Source of the DNA: Dipylidium caninum
Taxonomy: Eukaryota; Platyhelminthes; Cestoda; Cyclophyllidea; Dipylidiidae
NCBI GenBank assembly: GCA_017562135.1
Contig: QEYB01000003.1
Span: forward strand, 434,001 to 498,000
Length of the DNA stretch: 64,000 nucleotides
Direction of reading: 5' to 3'
Below are positions 1 to 11,278 of this stretch, in pieces. Below the pieces are notes generated by a model, which was not told the DNA's origin, searched no databases, and worked only from the letters and a program-made list of their open reading frames with translations. The translations under genes and the position numbers were made by a program. Each line of letters begins with the position of its first letter. Position 1 is the stretch's first letter.

Positions 1-580
1 ACGTTATAAGTTTTGTAAAATATTATTTAAACCAATAGTCGGGAAGCGGATGCTTTGATTGTCAGTGGTTGCACAAGTGATGGCGGGAGGGGAGCGGAAC
101 GTGCTTGAGCGTTGTCTGGGTGTTTACTTCAAATCTGTAGATAAATTGAAAGAGAATATAAGGGTAGGGGAATTTACTAGTAATAGTCTGTAGACGCTTT
201 ATGAAAGCTACTATATGCTCGTCAAAGATAAGATCGATTGTGAATCTGGCGAGTAAGTATTTGGGCTTAATGCCCTTGAAACTGCACACCCTTAGTATCC
301 AATTTAATTACTTTGGTCTCCTCGTAACATGTATGACAATTTTTTCTGGCCTAATGCGTCCGTAGTTACTTTCCTGATATCATTTTTGACTTCAAACATT
401 TAGAAAGTATCAGTTTCAACCCTTGTTCCCTAGTCTACTTTGGCCTAATTAATTTCATTGTGAGCTTAATACATTTTACGATCTGTACCTCTTATGTTTG
501 TGCTGTATTCAATCAGGAAATTTTCCGCTTGATTGTTTTGATCTATTTTTCATCGATTAACTCCGATTTGGCTTTTTGAG
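1..580. other. Non-coding or intronic DNA at window edge
   Basis: AT-rich sequence without a convincing coding exon. A pyrimidine-rich tract ending in AG at 579-580 could be the 3' splice site for the exon that follows, so this stretch may be an intron of a gene that begins outside the window. Confidence 0.4.
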
Positions 581-1326
581 CGCAATTTTTGCAACTAATT
601 GTTGAATCAACCTCGTATAGACGACTCAGTGTAAATTCGCAGAATTTCAATAAAGCTGTGATGGACGCGCTTAACCGTTGTGATGAGCTAGAAACTCAGC
701 TTCTGGGCTTTGAATCGTGGATAGATTTGCCCATTGTTAACCCAATTGATCCATCATCAAATTTCGACGATGTTTCTGATGATGCACACCGTCTTGTTGG
801 GATTTTGCAACAAGTTCAGTCTGCGCTGTTGTCGGCGGTATCGGGTGACGCTCTGCGAGATGCGCTTCCTGAACGTCAGTCTGAAATTCCCAAGCTCGGA
901 AATCCTTCGCAACCACTAAGGGTTCAACAAACGTCGAAAAATCATTCACTCTCATTTCCTTATCAAATTCAACAGCCAGATATGCCAGAGTTATCCGCCA
1001 ATACATCCTCGATGCCTCCTGCGGTCATACAGGATGATCAGTCGATACTCCCTATATACGATTGCACAATTCATCCAAGCCCTATTAATCCTCCTCTTTC
1101 TACACAACATCCTTTCACTCCTCAGAAACCCCAGACCCGCAGAATCTACAGTGATCTCCCGTCTCCATATAATAAACACCAACCTTTCTCAATGAATAGA
1201 ACTGGATCTGATCCTAACTTAATGGGACAACATCAATTTGTGCCACAGCAAGATGGCCTTGGCGGCATACAAGCTGCCCCTGCACATCCTGCAAAGCCAG
1301 ATAACTCGGGACCATATGGTTTTTAA
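581..1326 (+). CDS. Unrecognised protein, probable 3'-terminal exon
   Basis: An open frame of about 245 codons ending in TAA at 1324-1326. No ATG opens it: the first start-like codon is TTG at 589, while a pyrimidine tract and AG at 579-580 suggest that it is a terminal exon whose 5' part lies to the left. The first 90 residues look like a helical region (NRCDELETQLLGFESW, then a second amphipathic stretch around LVGILQQVQSALLSAV). The rest is low complexity, rich in Pro, Gln, Ser and Asn, and ends in SGPYGF. I do not recognise the family. A disordered Pro/Gln-rich tail after a short helical domain would suit a regulatory or scaffold protein, but that is only a guess. mL51 follows 170 bp downstream on the same strand. 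Confidence 0.5.
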
Positions 1327-1498
1327 CTTTATTTCCGCTGATCCCTTATTAATTTGTACATAAATGGTGGAAAAGATAATTGAAAAATTCTAATGGCTCA
1401 TATTTTGATCCCACGATTATAAAGGCTTTGTAAACTGACTTATGTGGAAAATCCCCTAATTGAAAAATATTTTTAGGTTTGAGGTTGGTATTGGGTCA

Positions 1499-2136
1499 AT
1501 GACAAACAGGAACCTGTTGAAAACGCCCATTGTAACGCTTTACAGCCGTTTTTACGCTAGCTGGCGAAATCAAGCGACGAATGACCTTACTCGAAAAGAC
1601 GAACCGGAAGCAACCCTCATAGGCGGCACAGGAGGCGGGTCCGGAGCTCGAGGTCCACAACCTTACTTGCAGCCCAAGCCATGCAACATTCGCTACAACC
1701 CCCGTATTTACAGCGGCGGTGTCTTACCCCGAATCGAGTGGGATGATGAGCCCGTCAAACTGCCGGACTATGAACCAAAAGACATGTGGGCGCCCCATCG
1801 CGCTTGCTTCGGCCAAAATGACTACATCGGTATTCACTGCCTTTGTTTTTTTATTATTATCAGTATTTACCCATTAAATGCGGTCCCGTTCTAGACATTC
1901 TTGGTGACGGAAGGCTTAAACCGGAGGACTTTTACACTGGACCGTCGTGGGCGTTTAATGCGAAAAACGAGTTTCAACGAGTGTGTAGGCTCCTCTACGA
2001 TCCTGCCGTGTCGGCGTGGTTGGAAGAGTTTGAACCCACACGTTTGAAAGAACTCAGGAAACGGCATAAGTACCTCTACAGAAGGATGAACAAGCGAATC
2101 AACATCAAATTTAAACATTATCGTGACGCCCCATAG
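1499..2136 (+). CDS. MRPL51: Large ribosomal subunit protein mL51, mitochondrial
   Basis: Two exons, 1499-1829 and 1895-2136, with a 65-bp intron (GT at 1830, AG at 1893-1894) that restores the reading frame through the key motif. The product is 190 aa. The C-terminal half matches the mL51 family: RACFGQNDYIDILGDG, then a short GPSWA block, then the basic RLKELRKRHKYLYRRMNKR tail ending near the stop. The N-terminus is rich in Arg, Ser and Thr with few acidic residues, consistent with a mitochondrial import sequence, followed by a Gly-rich linker. mL51 is a structural protein of the mitochondrial large ribosomal subunit. The ATG at 1499 is chosen because it is the first in frame; a T-rich tract ending TTTTAG at 1476 just before it could be a cis- or trans-splice acceptor. 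A polyadenylation signal follows 17 nt after the stop. Confidence 0.9.
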
Positions 2137-2143
2137 TCACTAG

Positions 2144-2149
2144 TTTATT
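2144..2149 (-). terminator. Polyadenylation signal for the POLE4-like gene
   Basis: TTTATT on the + strand reads AATAAA on the minus strand, about 137 nt downstream of the POLE4-like stop. It is 4 bp away from the opposite-strand signal of mL51, so the two transcripts should overlap at their 3' ends. Confidence 0.5.
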
Positions 2150-2152
2150 TTG

Positions 2153-2158
2153 AATAAA
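2153..2158 (+). terminator. Polyadenylation signal for mL51
   Basis: Canonical AATAAA 17 nt after the mL51 stop codon. Confidence 0.65.
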
Positions 2159-2285
2159 TCCGGACTTTGAGAGCCTATTTTGGTTTCTGACGATTTCCTT
2201 ATGAAATGACGTAAACGTTAGAAGAAGAAGTCGACGGTGTATTGTAATTCAAATAAATCTAAGTGCTTAGTTTGTGGAAGTGTGT

Positions 2286-2856
2286 TCAATCCAGCATCCC
2301 AAAAAGGAATTCGAATTGAGGGAGAGCTTGAGTGACACCTTCGATGTGAGCTACCGTAAGCGTTTTCTTCCCTGCTTCGATAGTCATTTGGTGGGCTTTC
2401 ATTGATAACTCGCCGAGAAACATCTCCGTTGCCTTGCCAATTAGCGCGACGGCTTCAGCATTTACCAATTGAACGGTTGGAACTACTTTCATGAGTGACT
2501 TAATACGTGAAGCTGGGAGTCTGCACAATTTAGCAGATCCCTCAGGTCTCACAATATTACCTACAATTTAAGGGGATTAAAATGGTGAGTACATTCATCG
2601 CCGGCGTTTCCTATGTCCCAATTAATGACTTCAACGTCTAAATCGTCTTCGTCTAGAAATTAATTACCGACACGGGGCGGGGGGATCTACCGTCTTCAGC
2701 GGCGCCATCGACAGAACCACCCTCTGAGTCTTTATCGGATCCAGAGGCATCTATAGTTGTATGGGTTCCAGGGTCACGCGTGTCAACTGGGTCATGAGAT
2801 AAGATAGTAGGAGAGATATTTGGTGTGCTCCTTTCATTGTCCTCAATGGAGTCCAT
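2286..2856 (-). CDS. POLE4: DNA polymerase epsilon subunit 4-like histone-fold protein
   Basis: The simplest model has two exons, 2691-2856 and 2286-2560 (intron 2561-2690), giving 146 aa. After an acidic, disordered N-terminus (MDSIEDNERSTP..., SDKDSEGG) comes a CBFD/NF-YB/archaeal-type histone fold: RLPASRIKSLMK, then VNAEAVALIGKATEMFLGEL, then KKTLTVAHIEGV, ending FEFLFGMLD, which parallels the FAFLEGTLD end of POLE4. POLE4 pairs with POLE3 in the leading-strand polymerase epsilon; CHRAC1 is the closest alternative family. An alternative model inserts an acidic exon, about 2593-2652 (DEDDLDVEVINW), between introns of only 38 and 32 nt; the phases are compatible and such short introns occur elsewhere in this window. 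The gene is convergent with mL51. Confidence 0.8.
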
Positions 2857-4271
2857 TAGAAATTAAGCATAAAGAGGGACGGAATTCAAACCCGTAGAGG
2901 GTCACAGTGATAGTATGCCAAGTTACTTAACTGACGCGTAAAATGAGGCCGCACAAATAGCAATTCGCGCAGCCGAAGGGAGCGTTGTCCAAAGTGCGCG
3001 GGTGTCTGGGCTAGACTATTATCTATGCATATAAAGCAAATCCAATAATCAGTTTGTACCATATCAAAGATATAATAGACATTTTAGCACAGGCTGCAGG
3101 CGTAGCAAACGCGTGAGCATATAACACCAATATTCATGTTTAGTTCACCTAGCCTTTGGTGTGATGTTTTCTATCGATCCATACTAGAAGTGATACAGAC
3201 TGTAAGGAGGAGACTACCTTTTATTAACTTGACTTGTAATGAGTAGACTGAACCTCTGTATCCTGTTCCTCAAATTAGTGTCGGTTCCACCGATAAGAGG
3301 TGATATTTTTAAGTATAGTCGGAGAGTATTGAAAACGCTATGACTTGTCCGATCTCGCGACGGATAGTATGTGTATAACAAAGTAGACATCGGCTTACCG
3401 TTGACGTAGAGAGATTGTCTTTTGGCCGATACGGATTGTTATCAATAATAGGGTATAGATGAATTAAATAAGCACTTAACTACAATAGTAAGGTTGCGTA
3501 TTACATAGAGGCTACTGAAATGCTTTGCATTTCCGTTTATCAAATCTGGAGCGCATATTTCGGTTAAAGCGAGGAAAGATCTTTTTTATAGGACTGCTAG
3601 AGGTCTTCGAAGTCTTTGTTAATTATCTGAAGTATCTAACAAAGTCTTCTATTTATAACATGGCGTAGTCTTTTAGCGTTAAACGCTTTTTCCTGAACAT
3701 ATGTCTTTGAAAGGTTCCCATGCACAGCACATTTATGCCCGCCAGTTGTCATAGCAGCAGAGGTATCATCAAAGAATTCGTGAGACTCACGTCACCTACT
3801 TGCATAACCCTCCACAAAGCGTAACGGTAACGAATAGTTTTTTGTTGTAAATCTCTGTTACCATACATTGTCTTGCTGTCCCATTATTGTCACATGAAAC
3901 TTGAAAAATTGGCTCACATAGTGATGAAAATATAAATATTTATGTCCCCAAATATTCACGCAATTCATCGGTTCATTCGCGTTGACCTCTGAAGAGGCCA
4001 CTTCCTCCTCATGCTGACTGCCATTCCAGCACTGGGATTTAAGGTAGAGAAGAAGGCAATTGCGCCAATCAACGATGCGGACTTATATACCCACAATGAG
4101 TTCTACAATGAACTACAAAGTTGATGGTTGGTACCGACAAGCTCCCCACCAGCTGGTGCACTTAGAAATGAAGAGGATTTGTTGGCTGTCAACACGGTGA
4201 AAAGAGCCGCGTTTGGCTGGTAGTAGATAACTGACTGACTGACGGAGTGTCGTTTGTTTCTCTTCAAGTTT
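2857..4271. other. Intergenic, no gene seen
   Basis: About 1.4 kb between the divergent POLE4-like and EF-hand genes. Reading frames are short on both strands and I see no tRNA, repeat or protein similarity. It must hold the promoters of both flanking genes. Confidence 0.5.
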
Positions 4272-6836
4272 ATGGCCTCCGAGGACGCTGGAAAACCAGA
4301 AATCCCTGCTCAAGTCCTTAAAGGTATGCGATCCATTAACATGCCTATTTTGTAAGGAGTATTAGTCGCTAGGGCTCATGTCGGGTGATTGCGCATTTTC
4401 AGCCAGTGAGGTCGTATTCAAGGAGTTGAGTAAGGACCATAAGGGGAAAATTTCGGTCAGCAGCACTGTACATGCCCTACAACTGCTCGATCAAGCTCCG
4501 ACGGATAACCAAGTACGGGACATTCTGAAACAAGTCAGTTCGGAAGATGATCCCCATAAAAGTAAGTTGTTTCTTGCGGTATTCGACCCTCAGATGATGC
4601 ACCACTGCACATAATTTCCGTCCTTGGGCCAAGTATCATCATATTGCTCTCATATTTGTTCTGCTTTACTAGGACTTTCACCTTTCCATGTGCCTGTCTT
4701 TCTGTGAGTCAGCGTTAAAGATGGCCCCACTTCCACATTGCCAACTTATTTTTAGTTAGGGGAATCCTCAAAACGCCGCGCCAGTGCCTTCAGCAATGCC
4801 GACTTTTCCATTCTAGATTGGATTTCGTTTGAAACTTTCAGCGAAATACTGAAGACCATCTATCTGCCTCCGGACGAACACTTCAAGCAACTTTTCCAGG
4901 CTTTTGCTGTGAGCTAAACAAATAACGTTTTTAGCTACTGGCGTGGCACCAACTTGGGGCTCATCGCCGCTGCTTCACTCACACTAACGTCTGATCATTG
5001 AGCACTCATACCAGACAGCCAAATTGTTTGTCTGACTGACCCTGTGGCCTCGCAGGACTTCGCCCCCTGAGCTTGAGGATAAGCGGATGAACTGTTAACA
5101 CTCGAAACCTAGTAAAAGTGTGTGGTTGTGATTGGAATGTACAAATTCTTTACGGTCTTCTGTTAGACATTCATTGTAGCACCTAGTCTAGTAGGAAGCC
5201 AACTTAAGGGCCGTGTGAAATTTGCCGATACAAAACTTTAACCGCCTCGTCACTTGGTCTTGAAAATAACTATTTAAATGGTCCCTTAGTTCTGTTAATA
5301 TTTCTCCCGATGCCGGTGAAATCGCCATTGTCTACTCCCGGGCATTGGGAGGGTCTCGCGACTTCACCCTCTGCGCGCTGATAATCTTTCGTCGTTTAGC
5401 GTAAATAAATATCACCCTTGGCAAATGGGCGGATTCAGAGGATGCACCTCACCCGAAGGGATGTGGGCTCAGCAGCGAAGGGGGTCTGCAAGCCCGCCCG
5501 CTTTGTTGCCGCGCATGGGGCTAACGCGGGGGCACAAAAGTTTCACGTGGCCTGAGTAGGTCGCCAAGGCAGCCTTTCTTGAAGGCAGTCTTAGGCGCCA
5601 GGATGATATCCTCGGAGAGAATGTTTATGGCCTAAATTATATCTTCTCCATGGTAAGGGGGGTTATGAAAGTCTCGGAAACTGCTAAAACGGCCAAATTA
5701 CTTCTTAATTAGCCATTGCACCGGGGAGTAGACGGCATTTCCTATGAGAAGAAGAAAAAAATTCTCAGATGATCAGTAGCACACAGACGAATATTTGCTT
5801 GATAGACTGTTTTTAGAGTCCACTTGGAATGCGTCTTCGTCTTCTTTGCGTTAAGGATTTGGATGAGATGAACAAAGGTATTCTCTCCGCAGCTTACCTC
5901 GCCGAATTGCTGCTCTCCAGAAGTGAAGTGCTGAGTAAAAAGCAAGTCAAGGACCTAATGAGGGAGTCGAACACAGGGGCGGACGGTTTCTTCGCCTACA
6001 TGGGTACGTCGTACGTGTTGTAGGGGTTAAGCTGAGAGCCCTCGCGGACGCGCATCATTCAGTCCCCCTCATGGTCAACTTGGCTCTCCTTAGACGGAAA
6101 AGGGGTAAAGAGTGCCACACCGATTACACTTCAGGATGATTTATGTGCCGTCATAGTAACGGGAACGCACCGCCTTGACAGCATGAAAATTGGCTCTTTT
6201 TATGTTATTGCGTGTAGTCTTCCCTTGTTATGTGCGGGGTTCATCATTTACCATCCTAAAAGGGATTTGAGAATCTTCTGGGCCCTATTCACGCCATATT
6301 TTACCTCAGCGAATTCCTTTCAGTCGACCAGCAGCCCGAAGCCTGTCAAACGCCTGTTATCCCGAGTCTTCGCGAATGCTGCACTCTGCCATAGCGATTG
6401 TTTTGGAGGTGTTTAGTGGTCAATAAGATTTCTTTGAAGTCGAGAGATTTTTCGTGACGTCGGTGTGGCCAAGGCACCTCACTTAGCGAATAGACGATTG
6501 AAGAGAGTAAAGATGACTGGAGGAAGAAGTGGTCCATTTGAATTGTTCAAATGTTATAGCAAAGACACACTATTTAGGGGATGAGTTCAATGAGGAGAGA
6601 AGAGGGCATAAAGCTCAGGCTTAAAAAGAAAAAACAATGAGTGGTCATTCAATTGAAGGGATATTACCAAAGTCTCCTGGGACAGCTTTTATTTGTCTCC
6701 CACAACGACCGCTAAGATGACGGAACGCAGGTGATTATTTTATTTTATTTTAGGTTTCGTGAATCATCTGTTAGGAGGGTATTCTAAATCCCAACCTCCG
6801 AAGGCAAAGAAAGGCAGAAAGAAAAATGGGAAATAG
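4272..6836 (+). CDS. EF-hand protein resembling dynein regulatory complex 8
   Basis: Five exons joined in consistent phase: 4272-4323, 4403-4561, 4817-4908, 5856-6003 and 6754-6836, giving 177 aa. The protein has a calmodulin-like layout of degenerate EF-hands: one after ASEVVFKELSKDHKGKISV, a linker with SFETFSEILKTIYLPPDEHF, then QLFQAFADLDEMNKGIL and a final YMGFVNHLL, with a lysine-rich tail KKGRKKNGK. The spacing and the final Y-x-x-[FY]-V-N block resemble EFCAB2/DRC8, a subunit of the nexin-dynein regulatory complex of motile cilia. The loops lack the full set of acidic calcium ligands, so calcium binding is doubtful. Two long introns (947 and 750 bp) separate the last exons. Another EF-hand family is possible; the gene symbol is left empty for that reason. 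Confidence 0.75.
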
Positions 6837-8232
6837 ATGCCATGAAATTCCCTATCACTCCTTTCACATTCTTTCCTCTGTGCCCTGAAATTTTTCAGAT
6901 GCACCGCAATATGCCCATTTAGTGCACAGAAGGGGCGAGTGGCGTTATTTGAAGCCTGGCCCACGGTGAAGGAACTTCACCCGGCCTTGGCCGTGCTCCG
7001 CACTAAGGTAGGCTGAGAATCGCCACAGCTCCGCTGGGAAGTGGGTGTGACGACCGGGAGGCAATTGAGGTGTCACTAATCTGAGGGCTCAAGAGCATGC
7101 TGGAGGCTATCAGGGAGCTACGGCGATTGGCCGTGCTTCCATTGGCCAGTTGGGTAACGCGCATCGTGCGCCACTCCACCCTTGGGGCAGCGCGGCAGCT
7201 GACGTGCACGCGTGATCGCAGCCTTGAGCCGCGGACTCAGCCAATGAGGACGGGGTGTGTTGAGCCAATGGCGACCGTCCACTCAGGAGACGGAGAAATG
7301 ACGCGCCGGAAGTAGTGGGCGTCAACAGAACAGCCCGAAAACCACAAGCGATCGACACATCGATTTCTTAATTCGCCTTGTCATCCCCTGTCCACTTCGT
7401 GTTTTTTTGTTCATTTACTCGCCACGTAGAGGCCATTTGGACTCAACGACTAACTAATGTGAGGATGTTTAGCAGTAAGGTCGAGGCGACTGCACAGGCA
7501 GGTGAGTTTGCAAGTTATTGTGGACCCTGTTAAAACAACATCGCTTTCATTCACAATGCGAAGATTAGGTCCATACCACTACAGTCTGTTCACTGTATGC
7601 TCATTGGCTTCGTGACTATCTAGTACTTACACGTAAAATCTGCGGCATTTGAGGTTGAGGCAGCCCCTAAGGAGGACTTGTTGAATCCTTGATGCTACAA
7701 GGGGCTTGAAGTTGAGCTGAAGTGTGATTAATTGCCCTTCCTCCACGTTGGTTGTGAAGTAGGAGCCACGTTAGTTGGGTGGGTGAGGGATTTTGTGGGA
7801 CACATGGCACAAATCTCCTGCCACTGACGAAAGAGCCAAAGTCCGGTGAATGCCAAAAACGTCTACCCAAGTGGTGAGTGCTCAGACCGTTCACTGGTGG
7901 GCAAATCAACACGCCTCCCGCCCGCATCGCACACGTCTGTCCGTGTGCCCGCGAGACCCAGACACTCGTCTCGGGGCAAACACGACGGGGCGAAGGCGGC
8001 GGGGCAAGAGGCTCGCAGCCTCGAAGCTGCCAGCACCACTTCGCCAAAGCTAAGTCGCGCACCAGTGCCCTCGCCTGGGTGCTGGTGTGCACAGTTGCCC
8101 TGCTCCAGCCCCACCCTCTTCTCCGACACGCAGAAATGGTGTCGTGGAGACGGAAATATTGTTTGTGTCCTTTTCACGAGTCTATTGTTGTTATGCAGTG
8201 AAATGAAAAACTGAATAAAATTTTGTCTTCAG
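6837..8232. other. GC-rich stretch, possible unresolved upstream exons
   Basis: From about 6.9 kb the DNA becomes GC-rich and many overlapping frames stay open by composition alone. I cannot choose between them. Some of this may be 5' exons of the large exon that starts near 8233, since that exon begins at an apparent splice acceptor. Confidence 0.35.
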
Positions 8233-9251
8233 ACACTTTTTTAAATGCGTCCCTGCGACGTGCTGATGTTAAAGGACAGTCAGACCGATTTTCGAGACTG
8301 GGAGCATTCATTCTTCCGTCAACCGAGTGGTGCCTCACCTGCGATGGTCCCGGGCTTGGCGTCTGTCCGCAGAGTGGCAAAATCTTGCGGTCTGAGGGGC
8401 AGGTGGGGTGCGAGCGGACCCCCCGCTCCGTTGCGCAAAGGAGGCGAATGGCACGCACGCCCAGATCCCTGTGTCCCTCATGGCTTTCCGCATCATTCTC
8501 CGACAACCGCGCCGACGTCTATGCCTCGGGCTTCCTCTGCCTGCCCAAAATCGGCCGCACTCGTCGGTCCCTGAGCTCCGTCGAGGCCGCCGTCTGGGCC
8601 AGTGGCAGACGGCTGCGTCAAAGTACGTCATCACCGACACTTTTGGGGAGGCTCTTCGAGTTCTCCTCCAACTTTTGGCGCTGGCACGGAGGATTCAACG
8701 GTGATCAACTAAAAAGGCAACCTGTGCTAGAGCCATACCTCTGCCATCGCCGAGCGGAAGCCGAGGAGGCTATCGACAGGCTGCAGTCTGTGTACGTCTC
8801 GGATCCCGACGAGGACTACGAGTGGGGAAGCGCGCCTGACCAGTGGGAAGGCTACGAAAATTCAGGCGACGTTTTGGCGTTGAATGCGAAAGGTAGCAGG
8901 GCGAAATACTGCGGGTCAACCAGCAGTTGTAGTTGTTGTTCGCACACTAACTATGACTCCGATGCGTACGTGGCGCCAAAACCCAAGCGGCAACATTCTT
9001 CGAGGACGAAAGAAAAGGCGACCTACAAGGTGGCGGTCGGAAGAAATTCGTCGGAGGGAGCGTTGGCGTTGCTGGCGGGGCGAAAGAATGCAACTGATCT
9101 GCAAAGTCGAGTTTCAACATCACTTGCACGTTTAGATCTTCCGGAATGGATGAGAAATAAGGCGGAGGGACTTTCGCGAACAAATTCAACCAGGATAATT
9201 TGCCGATTGCCTCGATTTCCACGATACGCCGACATCGCACGCGTTTACTGA
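8233..9251 (+). CDS. Unrecognised protein, large 3' exon
   Basis: An open frame of about 339 codons that starts after a pyrimidine tract and AG (8231-8232, TTTTGTCTTCAG) and ends with TGA at 9249-9251. No ATG opens it, so upstream exons are expected. The second half looks most like real protein: EAEEAIDRLQSVYVSDPDEDYEWG, a Cys/Ser cluster (STSSCSCCSH), and a C-terminal SLARLDLPEWMRNKAEGL segment that could be a short conserved binding motif. The first part is Arg/Ser-rich and could be an artefact of GC-rich composition. No family is recognised, and function is unknown. Confidence 0.45.
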
Positions 9252-11278
9252 AAGCTTTGCCATTCGCTGGAGGAGAAGTCCCTCCTCCGTTTGCAGGACT
9301 TCAACCAACCTTTCGAGTAGAAAATACTTTCTACAGAAACTGTGTTAAAATACACTTATTTGCGAATTTAATTCCTTTCTAACTGAGGTGGTTGCTCGTC
9401 GTAAGAGGGCGAACTAGTGACTTGGCGTCCCGCGTTTTCCGTTGAGCGCATAGGGGAGCAGCCAGGACGATTGTTCACAGGCGATTGAAGGCGGACAACG
9501 GTTGTCTTTGCCCTCTTCCCGCCCAAAACGAACACTTCTCCAAGGCGTGATGTTCAACATGGTCGTAGGAACGAGTGCGACACTGGGCGGAAGAGACGGA
9601 GGCGGCCTCTCATCGTCTCTGCTTCTTCAGCGACGGCGAGAAGGTGGACAAAGTCCCTCGCTCGCCCCCTTTAGCCTTGGGCGGTTCCAGCGCACTTCGA
9701 TGAGCGTTCGTCGAAGTGGTAACGCAGTCGAGCCAGGAAGCGGACCGGTTGCGCGGGCGCGGACGAGATGGAGGCTGAAGACGTGGGTGTCGCCGAGGGT
9801 TTCGCACACTTCCAAGCAGCAACGGTTTCGAACACAGAATGAAAGGAGCTGCACCACTTGAAAAATGCAGTAACATCAAATATGGTGGGAAGAGATTATG
9901 TGGTGGAAAGTACTGCCTCTTCGCGTGGCGCAGCAGCGTTTCTAGCCGGTGGCACGGATCTCCCAAGTTAGTCAATTATCATTTCTCTAAGACTCGAAAG
10001 CGCAGCCATTTTGTCCGGACAAAGTCGCACAAATGGCCGCTATGTTTGGGGCAAACTTCTTGCAGACGGAGATTTCTGTCTCGGGCCTCTGCATCCGCCC
10101 ACTCAAGACGAAAAATGCTGCTCATTTTTGAAATTGTTATAACTTCACTGGCAGCTCAGTCGTCCGCTCGAATTGTCCCTGCCGAGCTGACATTTGTTTC
10201 CTCAAGAGAACATGTCAGGTGGTGGGTTTACCCGTCCGCCTCCTTCTTTTTCTTCTTCGTCACCTCCTCGGCAGCCCGCTATCCTGTCGAACACCCCATC
10301 CCCTTCGTCCTCCACCACCTTGTGCCACTGACACCGCCTGGCGTCGTTTTTGGACAAAACCCGTCCTGCTCTGCTCACACACCCGTCAGGCGTGCCAGTC
10401 TTCATCGGTCGCTTAACAAGTGAGAAAATTCTGAGTTGACTGAACTGATAGACAGGGGAGGGTCAGCTTAGACCGTTGTGGTGCGTGAACTTGATAGAGT
10501 TGTCATTCTTCCTAGAAGCAATTTTTTGATGAACAGAATGAGTTATTTCGCAAAAGGCGTCAACTGCCCCGAAATGCTTCGACTTCGCGCTTGAGTACCA
10601 CCCTTCGCGGCGTTGTCACGCCCATTTGACGCCATAACTAATTGCAATTAGTGTTTTTCCACCATTTATACTGTTAACACGGGGTATTGTGACTCAAAAA
10701 CAAGGAGGAAGTTTCTCCCACCTTCTGACACGAAGGCGCTGCTTATCCCTCCACCTTCTCAGCTCCTAATCCCTCTGGGGGCAGGAATGTAGAGCGCTCG
10801 GGCGGACGCCACGAGGCAGACCGCCGCTGCCAGCCCTCGGTGCACATACCCGCCTCGGGTAGACTCTGCTTAATTAATTACCTTATTCGCGGTGCCTTCG
10901 GCGCTCACAAAATATGACACCGCGCTACTCCGCTTTGCTTCATTCACTATGGGCCCCGCGAAAAGACCATTAACAGGGAATGTCCATCACAACAACGCCA
11001 TCAGGCTACTATTAGTCCACTTATACAGTGTTTTAACTGCCTAATTTGCCACTATAACCAATCGACAGTAGCTACCTGCGGCATTGCGTTGTGATTGGCG
11101 GGTAGGTAGTTTTTTGTTGGCATCGCTATTTCCGCTGAAACCGGAGGAGTCGGACATGCGAATATCTGTCTTACGCTCAAAATAAATGAATGCAGAAGGA
11201 GGGGGACAGTAACCTGACCGGGTGCAAGTGGGAAGGTGCAGATTGGAGGTGGGGCCGGGCCTGGCCACCGGAGGAGGG
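9252..11278. other. GC-rich intergenic, no supported gene
   Basis: Several open frames of 60-190 codons overlap on both strands here. Their composition (Arg/Ser/Pro-rich, runs of Phe from a TTC tract near 10240) and the lack of any family motif suggest that they are open by chance. It also holds the 3' flank of the universal stress protein gene. Confidence 0.4.

Noticed and set aside
1843..1894. A separate start for the second half of mL51
   Set aside because: It lies in the 65-bp intron; splicing 1829 to 1895 gives the conserved NDYIDILGDG block.
5829..5855. Starting the fourth exon of the EF-hand gene at the upstream ATG (MRLRLL...)
   Set aside because: The AG at 5854-5855 gives an in-phase junction that rebuilds an EF-hand (AFADLDEMNKG); the upstream codons are intron.
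6183..6416. A 77-codon frame with a hydrophobic N-terminus
   Set aside because: It lies inside the last intron of the EF-hand gene and has no supporting feature; the next exon (6754-6836) joins in phase without it.
7667..8506. Overlapping frames of 60-140 codons on both strands
   Set aside because: They are a product of GC-rich composition; none has splice sites, a start context or a family motif that favours it.
9839..10423. A 194-codon plus-strand frame
   Set aside because: Low-complexity runs (Phe from a TTC tract) and no recognisable domain; no evidence beyond length.
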